Shown: positions 11,056-24,172, counted from the stretch's first letter. The stretch is DNA of 64,000 bases from Neostapfia colusana (GCA_030760725.1 JASWHV010000005.1:87612622-87676621); one strand, 5' to 3'. Numbers and translations are program-made. The notes: generated by a model not told the origin, from the letters alone.

Positions 11056-12345
11056 TGATGAGGACATCTCTCCTTTGCATACAATACAAGGACCGATCAC
11101 TAGAGCACGTGCGCGATGGTTGGATCTCCAGGTACGTTCTAACCTTGTCAAATGTTTTTCAGAACTTACGCTTGTTTCCATGCATGTTTTATTGATTAGG
11201 AACAATGGAGAGGACCAGCAAGGGCTTGGAGAAGTTCAAGGAGTCAAAGAGGAGGAGATAGGACGTCCACACCAAGGAGGAGTCCAAGCCCAACTCGACT
11301 TCTACTCCACCTCGGATTCCAGGAGCTGCCTTCACCAAAATTGACGCCCCGGATACATACGGAGTCGTATTTGGACGTAATATATATGGTTGGAACCAAA
11401 ATTACATAGAGCTTCCAATGGAACCGGTCCCACCTCAAAATTCCTTCTGAGTTGAACGGAAACGGCGAAACAAGTGGACGTCCAGAATCTGTCGGGGTGC
11501 TGCGTCACCGTCCTTTGGGCCGCTGGCCCATGTATCGTGTGGAAGCCCATTAGGGTTGCGTCCAGGGGTCTTGCACGTCCCTAACTCCTTTTTATTCAGC
11601 AGCCGCCGCCACATTAGGGTTGGGTTTTGCTTAGTTTCAATCTGTCATTTAACAGTTTCACCGTTCATCGGTTTGTGAGACCCCACTTCATGATCAATTC
11701 AGTTTTGATTGCAATTTCTCTGTTCTTGCTTGTGTTCTTGATTGCACTTGCAGGGATAAACCTTCGTGGCGAGGTCATTCGTGTGACATGGGTGATAACA
11801 AACGGAGCAGTGGTGTAGTGATTGTGGGGTTCCGTTCGTTCGGAGCCATGGATCATCAACATCGAGATCTCCACCCAATCAAGTTTACCATACCTCTCGG
11901 AAGATCGGGACTCATTCTACTATCAACTGGTATCAGATAGCAGGTTGACCATGAGGTATACTTGTGTGCCGTTTAGATTCATTTTGTTTCAGTCCTATAA
12001 TCCACAAAAAGCCACATTTTTTACTTTCCCTGACTATAGCCCTCGCTCAGCCTTTTGCACAATTTAGTTTCGGAGTCCGTAGTTCTGAGTTCGTGTCCTA
12101 GGTTGAGTTTCGTTGCTGGTTTAGATTTTTTTGGTTCAGTTTTGTTTCTTCTATCCGCTGCCATTTACAAAAAAACTAATCTACATAAAAATTCCATCCA
12201 TCGATTCAATTCGTATCTGTTTCAGTTTCTACCACCACCAAAACCTAATTCGGGGTATCCTCCTAAAAACGGGCATAACTTTTCGCTCGGAACTCCAATT
12301 GAGGTGTATTTTTTCGCGGAAAGCTATCGAAAAAATCCACATACG
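11056..12345 (+). mobile_element. F: truncated CRM-like gypsy element (5' LTR plus leader)
   Basis: The 870-bp LTR at 11056-11925 (TGATGAGGACATCTC ... CTACTATCA) is the reverse-orientation relative of the LTRs of E. A primer-binding site TGGTATCAGATA follows at 11928-11939. About 405 bp of leader then matches the leader of E, read on the opposite strand near 55510-55923. The match breaks off at about 12345, and the 3' end of C's LTR resumes. The coding region and 3' LTR are gone. About 3 kb of C's LTR is also missing across this point, so one deletion probably removed both. Confidence 0.75.
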
Positions 12346-12647
12346 ATCGGGGTACACGGCCGAGTGGGATCCCTGTATGCCGCCGTGGTCTCCGTTGGTG
12401 TTCTGCTAGTGTGTAGCATCCCCGGGCTGGACGGCTGCACTTTTGTATAGCTAGGCTTAGAGTTAGCTATTAGTACTATCTTCCGCTGTCTATTAAGTAT
12501 TGTAAAAGACTTCCGCTAGTTATATCAATAAAACTTTGTATGTTATCGTATTCTTTCCGTGTGTTCTGTTGGGTGACGCATCGCACTGCACCACCCTCTG
12601 CGATCCTAGAATGTGTGGACCCGGTCCCCACAGCCTAGTATCAGTGC
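12346..12647 (+). repeat. 3' end of C's 5' LTR and its primer-binding site
   Basis: The segment aligns with the last 280 bp of B's LTR, through CGAGTGGGA, GTGTGCTAG-like, AATAAA-like and GGTG(A/T)...GCATCGCAC blocks. It ends CCCCACA at 12632. The primer-binding site TAGTATCAGTGC (12636-12647) differs at two positions from the initiator-tRNA-Met type TGGTATCAGAGC used by B. Confidence 0.7.
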
Positions 12648-12766
12648 CGCATTGGGAATAGCATGCTCGAAGAGAGCCTATTTTGAAAACTTAGAAGTAG
12701 TCGAGTGAGATTAGTCACTATGCCCACATAAGGTCTATTATAGTAGTAGATACTTAAGGTGGCAAA

Positions 12767-15700
12767 TGAGGGGGACCCCGGCACCCGTATCATGGGGCCG
12801 TGCCGCTCGCCCGGGAATTGCATTGGGTGGTGCCGTGTTATGCGGCACCCAACAACACACATATAAGGAAAAATGTATTACATAAATCAGAAGCGGAAGC
12901 TTACAAATGTTCTTTGTAAATAATTTACGTAGAATAGCTACATCGAAAGTCTATAAACAACTCACGTCGAATAACTAATGAGCACTCGAGAATAGGTCCA
13001 GCCCGCGGACCCCTCTCGCTAGCAACATGAAGACATGGCAGCGGCTGGTTTCTCAAGTGTTACATGACTCGGAGTCTCCGAGTCTCACCGGACAATCTTC
13101 TTCATACGCGTCTATGTTAACCTGCAAAACCACTCATATAGCCAGAGTGAGCACAACGGCTCAGCAAGACTTAACCGTCTCTCTTAAGGCATGCAACTCT
13201 ATATGCAGGTAACTTAAGACATAAAACAAGAAATTTGCATAAAGACTCGCCTACACGTTCATCCTTAACTTTCAGATTTTAGCCATCATAGTAGTGACCT
13301 TGCGCCCAGCAACATTGGAACTCCACAATCAAACAAGAAGCGCTTCATTCCAATGTTACTTGTCTCAAGGTGGAAATTAACTTTAATTTGCTCTATCTCT
13401 ACTTCAAACTGTTATCACACAACTTGCTTACTACGTCACAACACCGTGAGAAAGCGGTACTCATAACCGCGAGGGATGGTGATTCGAATCAAACACTGCC
13501 CGGATAACTTGACACATACGCCCGCCTCCGAAGACCCGAATCTGGCGTCCTTCATTATGTCATATGTGGCAACCTTTCGCAGGACACCCGATTGTAGAAC
13601 CGGTCGCGCCGTCTCGGGCTCATAGGTCTAACGAGACGATGTGGTATGCCTCTACAATCTAGTTAACCTGGTACATCGGTTTCCTAGGTCCCATATAGTA
13701 GTAAGCATCCGGTACACAACTCAATACTTGCTCAGCGGGGCTGCACATGCCTCGGTCCTTAACCGACACAGGCAGAGCTACTCGACCAATACCTCATCTT
13801 GTTGCTGCCTAACCCTCCTGCCCGGTCTCATCTTTGGAAACATAAACTTTAGTTTGCCTCTTTTAATCATCCCCGTGTGATCCCGAACAATAGCTCACGA
13901 GTAGATTCCAACTACTCGACTTCTACCGGATGTCATATCCTTTTTAGCACAGCAATATTCTACAGCGGGGAAACACTATTCTACCCTTAACTCGAGGATT
14001 GCTTTGGTCATGCATTTGGAGTATAAAACATTCCTGACCTAATGCAAATACAAACTTTAACTCATAGTAGTGAACAAAGTAAAAACTTTATAAAACAACT
14101 TAAATGCAAACCAGAGCTTGCCTTGGTTTTGCAGGTGACTAAATATCTATTCAGTTAGTGAAGACCACTTGAGGCTTGATCACTCGCTTTCCTCCCTCTT
14201 TGATCTCCACTTCGATTGCTTCACAATCTTCACATAGATGCTACACGTTATGAATATGCATATGTATTTAATTGTAAATCTTTTGCTAACAAGTTCTAAA
14301 GACAAGTTTAAAACCAGAACTCTGTTTAAGAACTTAAAATGACACCGGTGCTAGTGGTTGGGGTTTTGGTTTAAGCACTATGATCAAGTGATAAGTGTTT
14401 TTCATCAATTGTGTGTTGATCACCTAATGAAGTTGAACAAAACAGTATTTATCCAGAGCTCCAATGGAGCTAAAAATTTTCATGTGAGTTCCTTGTCACA
14501 AGAAAGTAATCTGGAACAAAATTTAGAATTTTTCAATGAGTAGATCACTCAGAACAATTCTCTAAGCATTTAGGCAAAAAGGAATTAATTCTGAATAAAT
14601 TTGCACCTTCATGCAAATTCAAATGAACCAAAATTTCAAACATAGATCAGGGAGCATGCATGAATTCTCCTAGGATCTTGGAGCTACGAATTGCCCAGAA
14701 TTGAATTTCCAAGTTTTGGAAATTCTCTGAAAATGTTTCTGTATTCATTTGAACACAGCCACATAGAATCTGAATTCTCCTAAACATATCAACTCAAAAA
14801 GAGCTGAAATTTTTACAGGAGTTAAATAACATCTTATAGAAGATTATGGCAAAATTTGAGGATTTTTGGATGAACGAAACTCCCTCTAAAATTCTTTTAC
14901 TGAAAATATTTAAAGAATTTTCCAGAAATAAATAATGACTTTCATACAAATTGGGTTTGGATAGAGTTTCTCAATATGAATCTAACCCAATTTGAATCAC
15001 TAAATTTGGAGCTTCCTACACAAAGATATGACTCTTCAAAGTTTAAACCGAATTAGGAAAATTCTGGAAATGTTTACACTCTGTCATGGGCCCCACACGT
15101 CAGTTCATCCCCTTCCTCGCGCCAAACAGAGGGCAGCGGCGGCGTGCTCCGGTGAGGGCCACCGGAACCAACTTTCCGGCCACCCCCCGGTCTCCAACTT
15201 GCCGCCCCCCACTAATTTGGCTTGCTGAACTCGATGGCATGGTCTCTGGCGGCCGGCGATGCCCAGAGAGGGGTGCGCGACGGGGGCAGCGCATTACTAG
15301 GGTTCCGGCGAGGTTAACCGAGCCCCATCCTTCACCAAACTCTCGGATTTTTGTCCATAGAGCACCAGTGGACGGTGTAGAAGCTAGAATTGGACTCTAA
15401 CGCCGGTGAAACGGCCGGCAACCGGGGGCTCCACAGTGACCCGAGGTGCTTTTACACCAGTGGCTACAAAAACGGCTAGAACTTCCTCATTTCTTGATGT
15501 TTTTGCTTGGTTCTTCGTCAAGGAGGGGCGCTAAGAAGTGTAGAAGCTGTGTGAAAGCTTGCTCAAGCTTTGGTGGACCGTGCAACTCAAATTTTTGTGT
15601 AGACCGAGCCCTACCCATATGTACTAGGTTTCAAAAAACGGCAAAATTCCTGCTACCGGTTCTAGCAAACGCTAAACGGCCTCTGGATACACGATCAGGA

Positions 15701-16688
15701 CATGCAGGCGCACCTCATTCGTTTAGAAAAGTGGCGACGACAAGGACTGTAGCTCGCTGTCCACGGTGACCCGAGTTGAACTTTCACCGGTGAGCTTCGG
15801 TTCTTCGCGCCAATTGTTGATTTGCGCGCACCACGAGCTAGGAACGTCGGAGTTGTGGGGCTAGCATGGTAGAGCACACGCGGGTGCTGCTTTTATGTGT
15901 GGCAAGCGCGAGCAACCGAGGCTCGGTTGGGGGCTGGCGATCGGGAGACACCGAGCGGCCGAGGCGGTCGTGTTGTCGTGGGAGCAGACCACCGAGGGCG
16001 AGAGCGAGCTGGGAGAGGCGAAGTAACTCTGTTGCACTCGCGGTGGAGTGATCAGAACGAATAAACTCGAGGGAAAACAGGAGGTGGCGCCATATGACTC
16101 GGGAGTGGATTGCACCGGCGCTCTGTTCACCTGTTTCAGTCGGTTTGAGTGAGAAACAGAGATTACTCGGTGACTTCAGTAGCAAGTCTGCCCATCTCAA
16201 TGACAACTGGATCCCACTGCTTTTCCCTCTCCAAATATCTCCAATTCTTGGCACATGGAAACTTCAGTCATGAGGAGCTTAAATTTAAAAACAATTTGGC
16301 AAATTGTCAAAGTTTACCTCAGTTTCGAATGTGAATTCAAATTCCAAATAAATTCAAAGCCCCTTTGACATAAATATCAAAGCAACTCCAAACTTTCTCA
16401 AAATTTGCATTCCCACTAATTTGAACCTGAAAAATTTTAATATACCATCTGATTTTTGAGTTGGCCACTGCAAATAAGAATTTTAAACCAACAGTTTGGA
16501 ACTTTTTTTTGAAATGGCCACCTTATGATTGAAATGAACAATTTAGCTCAAAGAGTGATTTAAACCCCTTTTGCACATGACAACATTCACATGTTTATAA
16601 AAGTTTTTGCAAGTCCCATTTCTTGAAATTGAACTCAACTTTATTCACAACTCAAGTTTTCCATTTACAAGTTTTTGGGACTTTTACA
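12767..16688 (-). repeat. 3' LTR of A (3922 bp)
   Basis: It begins TGTAAAAGTCCC and ends GTCCCCCTCA on the minus strand. It holds the shared Tekay LTR blocks, including the hairpin at 13898-13918 and the GGTACTCATAACCGCGAGGGA block near 13456-13492. The positions equivalent to the B/H exons (14240-14122, and an acceptor near 13125) keep their splice-like borders, including CCAAG before GCAAGC. The frames between them carry stops and a length change. No other gene is visible. Confidence 0.9.
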
Positions 16689-16701
16689 TTCCTCCCCCCT
16701 T
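16689..16701 (-). promoter_or_regulatory. Polypurine tract of A
   Basis: The minus strand reads AAGGGGGGAGGAA immediately before the 3' LTR, identical to the tract of B at 33961-33973. It primes plus-strand DNA synthesis. Confidence 0.9.
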
Positions 16702-16753
16702 AAAAAGTCTCACCCCGAGATTCATAATTAAGAACAATGTGGGGAGGACGATA

Positions 16754-18172
16754 TCAAACATAAGCCTCTAATAACTTCGGACGATTGTGTTGTAGATACT
16801 CCTCGCTTTCCCATGTAGCTTGTCGGACATGTGATTCTCCCATAACACTTTGAAAAATCAGCGTCCGGTTTCTGGTCTCGTGAGTCTTTTCATCAATTAT
16901 CCGGTTTGGATGCTCAACATAAGAGAGGTCCAGCTTCAAATCTGCTATGCCTCCCGTGAGAAAATCCGTTGGCAGTTTCAAACACTTCAACAACTGAGAT
17001 ATGTGGAAGACGTTACGAACTCCGGCTAAGGCTGCCGGTAACTCCAAACGGTATGCCATGGGTCCACATCTTTCGATGATGGCGAAGGGGCCGATAAAAC
17101 GCGGAGCTAATTTTCCTTTCACTCCGAATCGATGAATTCCCTTCATAGGAGATACGCGGAGATATACGTGGTCCCTAACATGGAAGTCCAGAGGACGACG
17201 TCTCCTATCCGCATAGCTCTTTTGTCTGGACTGAGTGGCTTTAAGATTTGCTTGAATAAGCCTTACCCGCACTTCAGCTTCAGTTACGAGATCAATCCCG
17301 TAAATAACTCTCTCGCCAGATTCACACCAGTTCAAGGGTGTGCGGCACTTCCGGCCGTAGAGAGCTTCATATGGTGCCATCTTGATACTCGCTTGATATC
17401 CATTGTTATAAGTGAATTCCGCCAACGGTAGATGATTGTCCCATCCTTTACCATGGTGAATGGCACCCACTCTTAGCATATCTTCAAGTATTTGATTCAC
17501 CCTATCGGTTTGCCCGTTAGTTTGAGGGTGATACGCGAAGCTCCAAATCAATTTGGTTCCCAAGGATGCATGTAGCTGCTCCCAGAAACGAGCAACGAAC
17601 AACGCGCCTTGATCGGAGATGATCGTCCGGGGAACTCCATGTAGGCACAGTATTCTTGCAATATATAGCTCCACATACTTCTTGGCATGGAATCCCGTAT
17701 GTACCGGGATGAAATGCGCTGATTTGGTTAACCAATCAACGATTACCCAAATTGAGTCATGCTTATTAGCCGTGAGAGGTAGTCCAAAAATGAAGTCGAT
17801 ACTAATATCCTCCCACTTCCATGCCAGAACGTGTAGCGGTTGTAAGGTTCCCGCTTTCTTCATGTGGTCGGCTTTAACTCGCCGACACGTATCACATTTT
17901 GATACGTATTTAGCAATCTCTTGCTTCATCCAGGTCCACCAAAATTTAGTCTTCAATTCCTGGTACATCTTGTTGCTGCCCGGATGAATAGAAAATTTGG
18001 ATAAGTGAGCCTCATCCAAAATTTTCTTCCGCAGCCTCATATCCCGGGGTACGACTATCCGGTCCTTGAACCATAAGGTATCTTCATCATCTAAATGGAA
18101 ACATTTCATCTCCCCGTTCTTCAACCTCCTTTTAATATGAGACATGCCCTTGTCTCGCTTTTGAGCTTTCAT
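16754..18172 (-). pseudogene. A: integrase and chromodomain fragment
   Basis: A 472-codon frame covers the integrase and chromodomain of a Tekay chromovirus. It has the zinc-binding part (HLSKFSIHPGSNK ... CDTCRRVKADH) and the catalytic core with its first Asp (IDFIFGLP) and second Asp (ISDQG). Where B has GQTERVNQ, this copy has GQTDRVNQ, so the catalytic Glu has become Asp. Several Arg codons have become Trp or Gln (VDWLTK, IWSFAY, SDQG). The C-terminal chromodomain is recognisable (RIIDEKTHETRNRTL ... ATWESEEYL), which in this clade targets integration to modified chromatin. A frameshift near 18150 separates it from the RNase H frame. Confidence 0.9.
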
Positions 18173-18695
18173 AACCTCCTTTTCTTAATGTGGGTATGAG
18201 AGCTAGATTATGTAGAGCTCCATATGGAACCAAGTAGAGACTCGGTTCTTCCTCTTCTATCGGCGTAATGGTTAGATTATGAATATGAGATTTCCGGCTG
18301 AGTGCATCGGCAATCACATTTGCCTTGCCCGGATGATAATGAATTTCAATCTCATAGTCCTTGATCAGCTCCAACCATCGCCGTTGTCGCATATTCAGCT
18401 CTTTTTCAGTGAATATGTACTTCAAGCTTTTGTGGTCGGTGTAGAGATGAACCAGATTTCCCAATAGGTAATGTCTCCACATCTTCAAAGCTAGCACCAC
18501 TGCAGCCAGCTCGAGATCATGAGTTGGATAATGTTGTTCAAGATTCCCTAATTTCCGTGATCCATATGCGACCACGCGTCCTTCTTGCTTGAGTACACAA
18601 CCAAGTCCGATGCTGGATGCATCATAATAAACATCGAAGGGCTTGGTTGTATCCGGTTGAGCCAAAACCGGGGCTGTTGTGAGGTGTTTCACCAA
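18132..18695 (-). pseudogene. A: RNase H fragment
   Basis: A frame of 187 codons carries the RNase H domain that would degrade the RNA strand during reverse transcription. Visible motifs are YYDASSIGLG, HDLELAAVV, LYTDHKSLKY and IADALSRKS, which hold the usual acidic residues. The frame is lost at its 3' end around 18150, where the sequence slips into the integrase frame. A TAG separates it from the reverse transcriptase frame upstream. Confidence 0.88.
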
Positions 18696-18710
18696 CGCTT
18701 GAAAAGATTC

Positions 18711-19454
18711 CTAACATGGATTGCTCCAATCATATTTGATGCCCTTTTTTAGTACCTCCATCATAGGTTTAGAGATTTTTGAGAAGCCCGGGATGAACCT
18801 CCGATAATATCCCGCGAAACCTAAGAAGCTACGAACTTCATGGACTGATGTTGGAGACTTCCATTGCAGCACTTGTTCAATCTTGCTCGGATCAACAGCA
18901 ATGCCTTCCGCTGAAATAATATGTCCAAGAAATGGCACTTGGTTGATCCAGAATTCACATTTACTAAACTTTGCATAGAGCTTGTGATCTCTCAGTCGTT
19001 GGAGCACAATATGCAAATGTTTAGCATGTTCCTCCTCTGATTTGGAATAGACCAAGATATCGTCGATGAATACCACGACGAACTGATCCAACTCCGGCAT
19101 GAACACCGAGTTCATAAGATACATAAAGTGGGCCGGAGCATTGGTCAATCCAAATGACATGACAAGATACTCATAGAGTCCATATATTGTCGAGAATGCT
19201 GTTTTCGGGATATCCTCCGCTCGAATCTTGATTTGATTATATCCCGACCTTAAGTCCATCTTGGAGAAGACTTTAGCACCCACTAGCTGATCGAAGAGAA
19301 TATCAGTTCTTGGTAGTGGATACTTGTTCTTTATCGTCACAGCATTTAACGGACGATAATCGACGCATAGCCTCAGCGTCTCATCCTTCTTCTTCACAAA
19401 TAAAGCCAAGCAACCCCATGGTGATGAACTTGGACCAATAAACCCCTTTTCCAT
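18711..19454 (-). pseudogene. A: reverse transcriptase fragment
   Basis: A frame of 247 codons covers most of the reverse transcriptase, with LRLCVDYRPLNAVT, SKMDLRSGYNQIKIR and the catalytic VFIDDILVYSKS. It ends at TAG (18711-18713), after which the homologous sequence continues in the same frame as ESFQALVKHL. Another TAG at 19470-19472 separates it from the upstream part. The key Asp residues are intact, so the damage is by nonsense mutation rather than loss of the motif. Confidence 0.9.
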
Positions 19455-19469
19455 CAGATCTTTGAGTTG

Positions 19470-21124
19470 CTACTTCAGTTCAGCTAATTCATTCGGAGCC
19501 ATTTTGTATGGTCTCCGAGAAATCGGCGTGGTTCCTGGTATCAACTCTATTTTGAATTCCACCTCGCGCTCAGGCGGTAAGCCTTGAAGATCTTCGGGAA
19601 ACATGTCCGTATATTCACGGACTACCGGAATGTCTTCTAGCTTGCAGGATTCGTCATTACATACTTCCGGTACTTTGGAAACAGCTTTGCCAAGATACAA
19701 CATATGACGCCCGTGACATGGAGAGTCCAAATGAACACTCCTGTTCTCAATGTCCAGAACAGCCCTATGGAAAGTTAACCATGATATTTCCAATATGGCA
19801 TCGATTTCTTGATCTTCAAGAATTGATAAGGGTGGTAGGATAAAATTTTCCACCCAAACAAAGTGGTGCTCTAGAAACGACTTTATTAATCGATATGTCT
19901 CCACCTGGCGAATGAATAAGGTAAGAACCTTTTGTGATAATTGTGGATATCTGATCCCGGTTCACCGTCACCTTGCTAATGAAGTTATGTGTTAAACCAG
20001 AGTCGAATAGAATGACAACTGGCTTGTCATTTAAGGTAAACCTGCCCGCGAGAATTGGACCTCCTTTGGGCAGATCATCGACTGACACATAATTAACAAT
20101 TCCCACCTTGGACATAGCTTTTCTTTGCTGTCCAAGATCATTATTTAGAACTGGACCCGCAGACCTCATGTTGCTGCTCAGTTCAGTTGCTTCATTGATG
20201 TTGTGTTCATTGTCAATTTGAAGTGGGATACTACTCAGTTCAGCTGAGAAATCACCCTGCTCATATTCAATATCTTGAGGGAAATAACCTTCTAGTGCAC
20301 CTTGTTGGTACTGGGGTGCACACGAAATAGTTTGTTGCTGCGGTGGAGGTAAATAAAACCTCTGTGGAGTATAAGAGTCATCATACTCCAAGAATGACTG
20401 CTCCTTTTGAGGAACCTCTCGACCGGAAGGTGAAAGGATTACCAACCGATACTTCTGAGGCAGATGATTGCAGTCATCCTGTGATGAGTCCCTCTCCCTC
20501 TTTTCTTTAAGGTAGAGATTGGAATAATATTCCTGAGTGATAGCACAGCTAACAAACTCATCAAAATTCTTTTGGCTAACTTGAGCCAACTCACATCGCA
20601 GCCTAGCAGTCAACCCTTGGTAAAAATGATACCCCTTCATGGCTGGTGATTTCACATAATCTGGTACATATTGAGCTAAGCGATTGAATTCCTTCGCATA
20701 CTCAATAACACTCATTTCTCCTTGTTTTAGATTCCAGAATTCATCAAGACTTGTTTGCATTATGCCCCCAGGAACGAAACGAGCACGAAATGCATCCTGG
20801 AACTCCGTCCACCTGACACGATGTCCTTCTAGTTGGGTAGCAAGGTATTCTGCCCACCAGGCTCCAGCAAAGCCGTGAAGCTGCTGAGCGGCAAATAGTC
20901 TTCTGGAAGTCATCACATTGAATCAACCCAAACTTGGACTCAATGACACGTAACCAGTGATTTGCTTCACAATGGTCAACCGCTTCGGAGAATACCGGCG
21001 GTTGTGTCGCCAAGAAATCCAGATAAGTGCTCGGGGTTGGCATGTGCTGTTGAGCTTCTCTATTTATTCCTTGCTGAACTAGAGTTTGGAGAGTGTCATT
21101 TATCTTCGCCATAATTTCCGCCAA
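19470..21124 (-). pseudogene. A: gag and protease region in three frames
   Basis: The start is at 21124 (MAEIMAKINDTLQTLVQQG). Frame shifts occur near 20910 and 19880. The gag core is clear: ATQPPVFSEAVDHCEANHWL in the first frame, then AGAWWAEYLATQLEGHRVRW and LKQGEMSVIEYAKEFNRLAQY. The expected CCHC zinc knuckle is not visible. A Gln/Tyr-rich stretch of about 120 residues stands in its place. The protease motif reads FDSGLTHNFIS where B has FDSGATHNFIS. The third frame runs through ILEISWLTFHRAVLD to the start of the reverse transcriptase and ends at the TAG 19470-19472. Confidence 0.85.
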
Positions 21125-22945
21125 TCCGGTTGGCGATGGCTCTTGTGATGAGTCGAGTCATTGCCACATCGACTCGAACCTCCAATCTCCATTTGAAAAT
21201 GTGTGTGTACCATACTGCACGAAATAAATTTTGAGTCAATAAAAATATATCCCAGCAGTAAATAAAGAAAAGTAAAACATGACATGTCATGAACTTTATG
21301 AAAGCATAACCACATTCATGTTTAAACAAATCTTAAGTACGCTAAACTAATCCGCTCGACTACGCTGACCAGTTCACACAAGCTCCAAAATTTGCTCAAG
21401 TTAACTACAGATTCTAGACTTGAGTTCAATACAAAAGTTATAGTAAACTTCAGTATATTTCCAATGCTTATTCATATGCCATAAGATCCTTTCTGGATCA
21501 AAAGTTATGATTGCTCAAAGTGACAGAATTCCTGGATAAAATTTGCCAGCACCTTCTTTGTATGTGGCTAATATTATCACAGTTGTATATGCAAATACAA
21601 TAAGAATCTGAACAAGCTTTGAACTCCAGCAATGTTGCACATTTCAAAACCTTTCCAACGGTGTATCATAGGCTCCTTAAGGATTTTTCTACCGAAAGTT
21701 ATGGCTTAAAAACAAAAAGGTCCAGAGAGGTTTTGCTGCTGTTCTGGTTCTGAACAGTTTGCCTTCAACTGGACTTTTCACCAACTAAACGTGTGATTTT
21801 GCTCTGGAGGTTTACAGATAAGTTGTAGAGAACTTAAAAATATTTCCAGAACTGTATCATACACCTTAATTGGTTAAAGCTACTCAGAGTTATGCTCTGT
21901 CAAAGTCTAGCAAGAGTTCCTGCCAGAAGCAGAGCACTCTGTTTTTGAAATATTTGAAGCTTAGTCATTCTCTCATTTGAATCTTAGCTCAAAATAAGAG
22001 TTCAGTAACTAATATTTGTTTCAAACTTCCCTTTTTAGTTAAAAGTTAGTTCATGAATCATTTCTTCATAGGGAAGAGATTATTCAGTGTAGTACGATGT
22101 CGATGCACCGTAAGAATCATGCTGGTACTACGTAGCCTCACCAGTGGAAAATCCTAACTGGATTATACCGGCATATACGTCTCAATTGTGGCACTAAACG
22201 GTCTCTCGCACATGTGTACTACACGGAATACATATGTGGTTAGTACCTGCAGAAGAACACTCAATAGTTATGCACTCAAAGGTTGTTGTTATTTAGGCAG
22301 GTCCATATTAGAAAGTAAATACATACGCCCGTATCATTACCATACGGCTGTCCTTGAGTTAAGCCATGTCTCAAGGTACGTGATCGTGTTTTTACACCAC
22401 ACGACGGGGAACTCGAGTAGAGCACGAACGGATCATCACGGTTGGAAATTTTATCAACCCAACAGATACCACCTACTGCCCTGCAGGGCACGCCGATGGC
22501 AAGCGCTGCGTATGTCCTCCTAGGCTATTTTCAGAAGAACACACTATCACGTTACCGACCACACGATGGGGTATCAACTTTTTTGCCTAATGCGAGGGAC
22601 CAGCATTTCATATGAACTCAGGAACATGAAGAGTCCAAGAGTTTCATATTAACATCCAACACCAAGCTGTAATACCTATCCCTGAACCACTTTCCTCGTC
22701 AGGGGAGCTAACCGAAATTGAACCTCTTTCGGTGGCGTTCCTTACCATGCTTACCTGAACGTAGGTGCGTCGTTACATAATAAAAATTCAGAATTATAAC
22801 ACATATGTTAGTCATGCCACTTTAAGTAACTATACTATATAGTCCTTATTTGGGCATACTAGCGAATCCTCACCGTATCCTAAGTTTTTGTCGTAATACG
22901 ATCCTTATTCCATGCGCTATTACCAACGCAGCTCCGATACCACCC
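21125..22945 (-). other. A: untranslated leader with primer-binding site
   Basis: About 1.8 kb between the gag start and the 5' LTR holds no gene I can support. The minus strand reads TGGTATCGGAGC at 22942-22931, a near match to the initiator tRNA-Met site, three bases from the LTR end. Long leaders also occur in B and C. Parts of this one resemble C's leader, for example the CATCACGGTTGG...ACCCAACAGA region near 22433-22460 against 41130-41160. Confidence 0.75.
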
Positions 22946-24172
22946 TGAGGGGGACCCCGGTACCCGTATCACGGGGCCGTGCTGCTCGCCCGGGAATCAC
23001 ATTGGGTGGTGCCGTGTTATGCGGCACCCAACAGCACATATATAAGGAAAACTGTATTACATAAATCAGAAGTGGAAGCTTACAAATGTTCTTTGTAAAT
23101 AATTTATATAAAATAGCTAGAACGGAAGTCTATAAACAGCTCACGTCGAATAACTAATGAGCACTCGAGAAGAGGTCCAGCCCGCGGACTCCTCTTGCTA
23201 GCAACACGAAGACATGGCAGCGGCTGGTTTCTCAAGTGTTACATGACTCGGAGTCTCCGAGTATCACCGGACAACCTTCTTCATACACGTCTATGTTAAC
23301 CTGCAAAACCACTCATATAGCAAGAGTGAGCACAACGGCTCAGCAAGACTTAACCGTCTCTCCTAAGGCATGCAACTCTATATGCAGGTAACTTAAAACA
23401 ATAAACAAGAAATTTGCATAAAGACTCGCCTACACGTTCATCCTTAACTTTCAGAATTTTGCCATCATAGTAGCGACTTTGCACCCAGCAACATTGCAAC
23501 TCCACAATCAAACAAGAAACGCTTCATTCCAATGTTACTTGTCTCAAGGTGGAAATTAACTTTAATTTGCTCTATCTCTACTTCAAATAAGGTTTTCATG
23601 CAATTCCAATAATCATAACAGCAATTAAAACTTGCAAACTGTTATCACACAACTTGCTTACTACGTCACAACACAGTGAGCAAGCGGTACTCATAACCGC
23701 GAGGGACGGTGATTCGATCAAACACTGGCCGGATAACTTGACACATACACCCGCCTCTGAAGACCCAAATCTGGCGGCCTTCATTACGTCGTATGTGGCA
23801 ACCTTTCGCAGGACACCCGACTGTAGAACCGGTCACGCGGTCTTGGTCTCATAGGTCTAACGATATGATGTGGTATGCCTCTACAATCTAGTTAACCTTG
23901 TACATTGGTTTCCTGGGTCCCATATAGCAGTAAGCATCCGGTACACAACTCAATACTTGCTCAGCGGGGCTGCGCACGCCTAGGTCCTTAACCGACACAG
24001 GCATAGCTACTTGACCAAGACCTCATCTTGTCGCTGCCTAACCCTCCTGCCCGGTCTCATCTTTGGAAACATAAACTTTAGTTTGCCTCTTTTAATCATC
24101 CCCGTGTGATCCCGAACTATAGCTCGCGAGTAGATTCCAACTACTCGACTTCTACCGGATGTCATACCCTAT
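22946..24172 (-). repeat. 5' LTR of A, inner part (left of B)
   Basis: It starts TGAGGGGGACCCCGG like the other LTR of A at 12767. It matches that LTR along its whole length, until B interrupts it at 24173 after CCTAT. The GAGTAG hairpin is present near 24127-24148. Confidence 0.92.

Noticed and set aside
12055..12450. 131-codon frame spanning the leader of F and the LTR of C
   Set aside because: It crosses the junction of two unrelated elements at about 12345, so it cannot be an ancestral gene.
15028..16254. GC-rich open frames in both LTRs of A (again at 39117-40235)
   Set aside because: The two LTR copies differ by frame-changing indels, no domain is visible and both strands are open.
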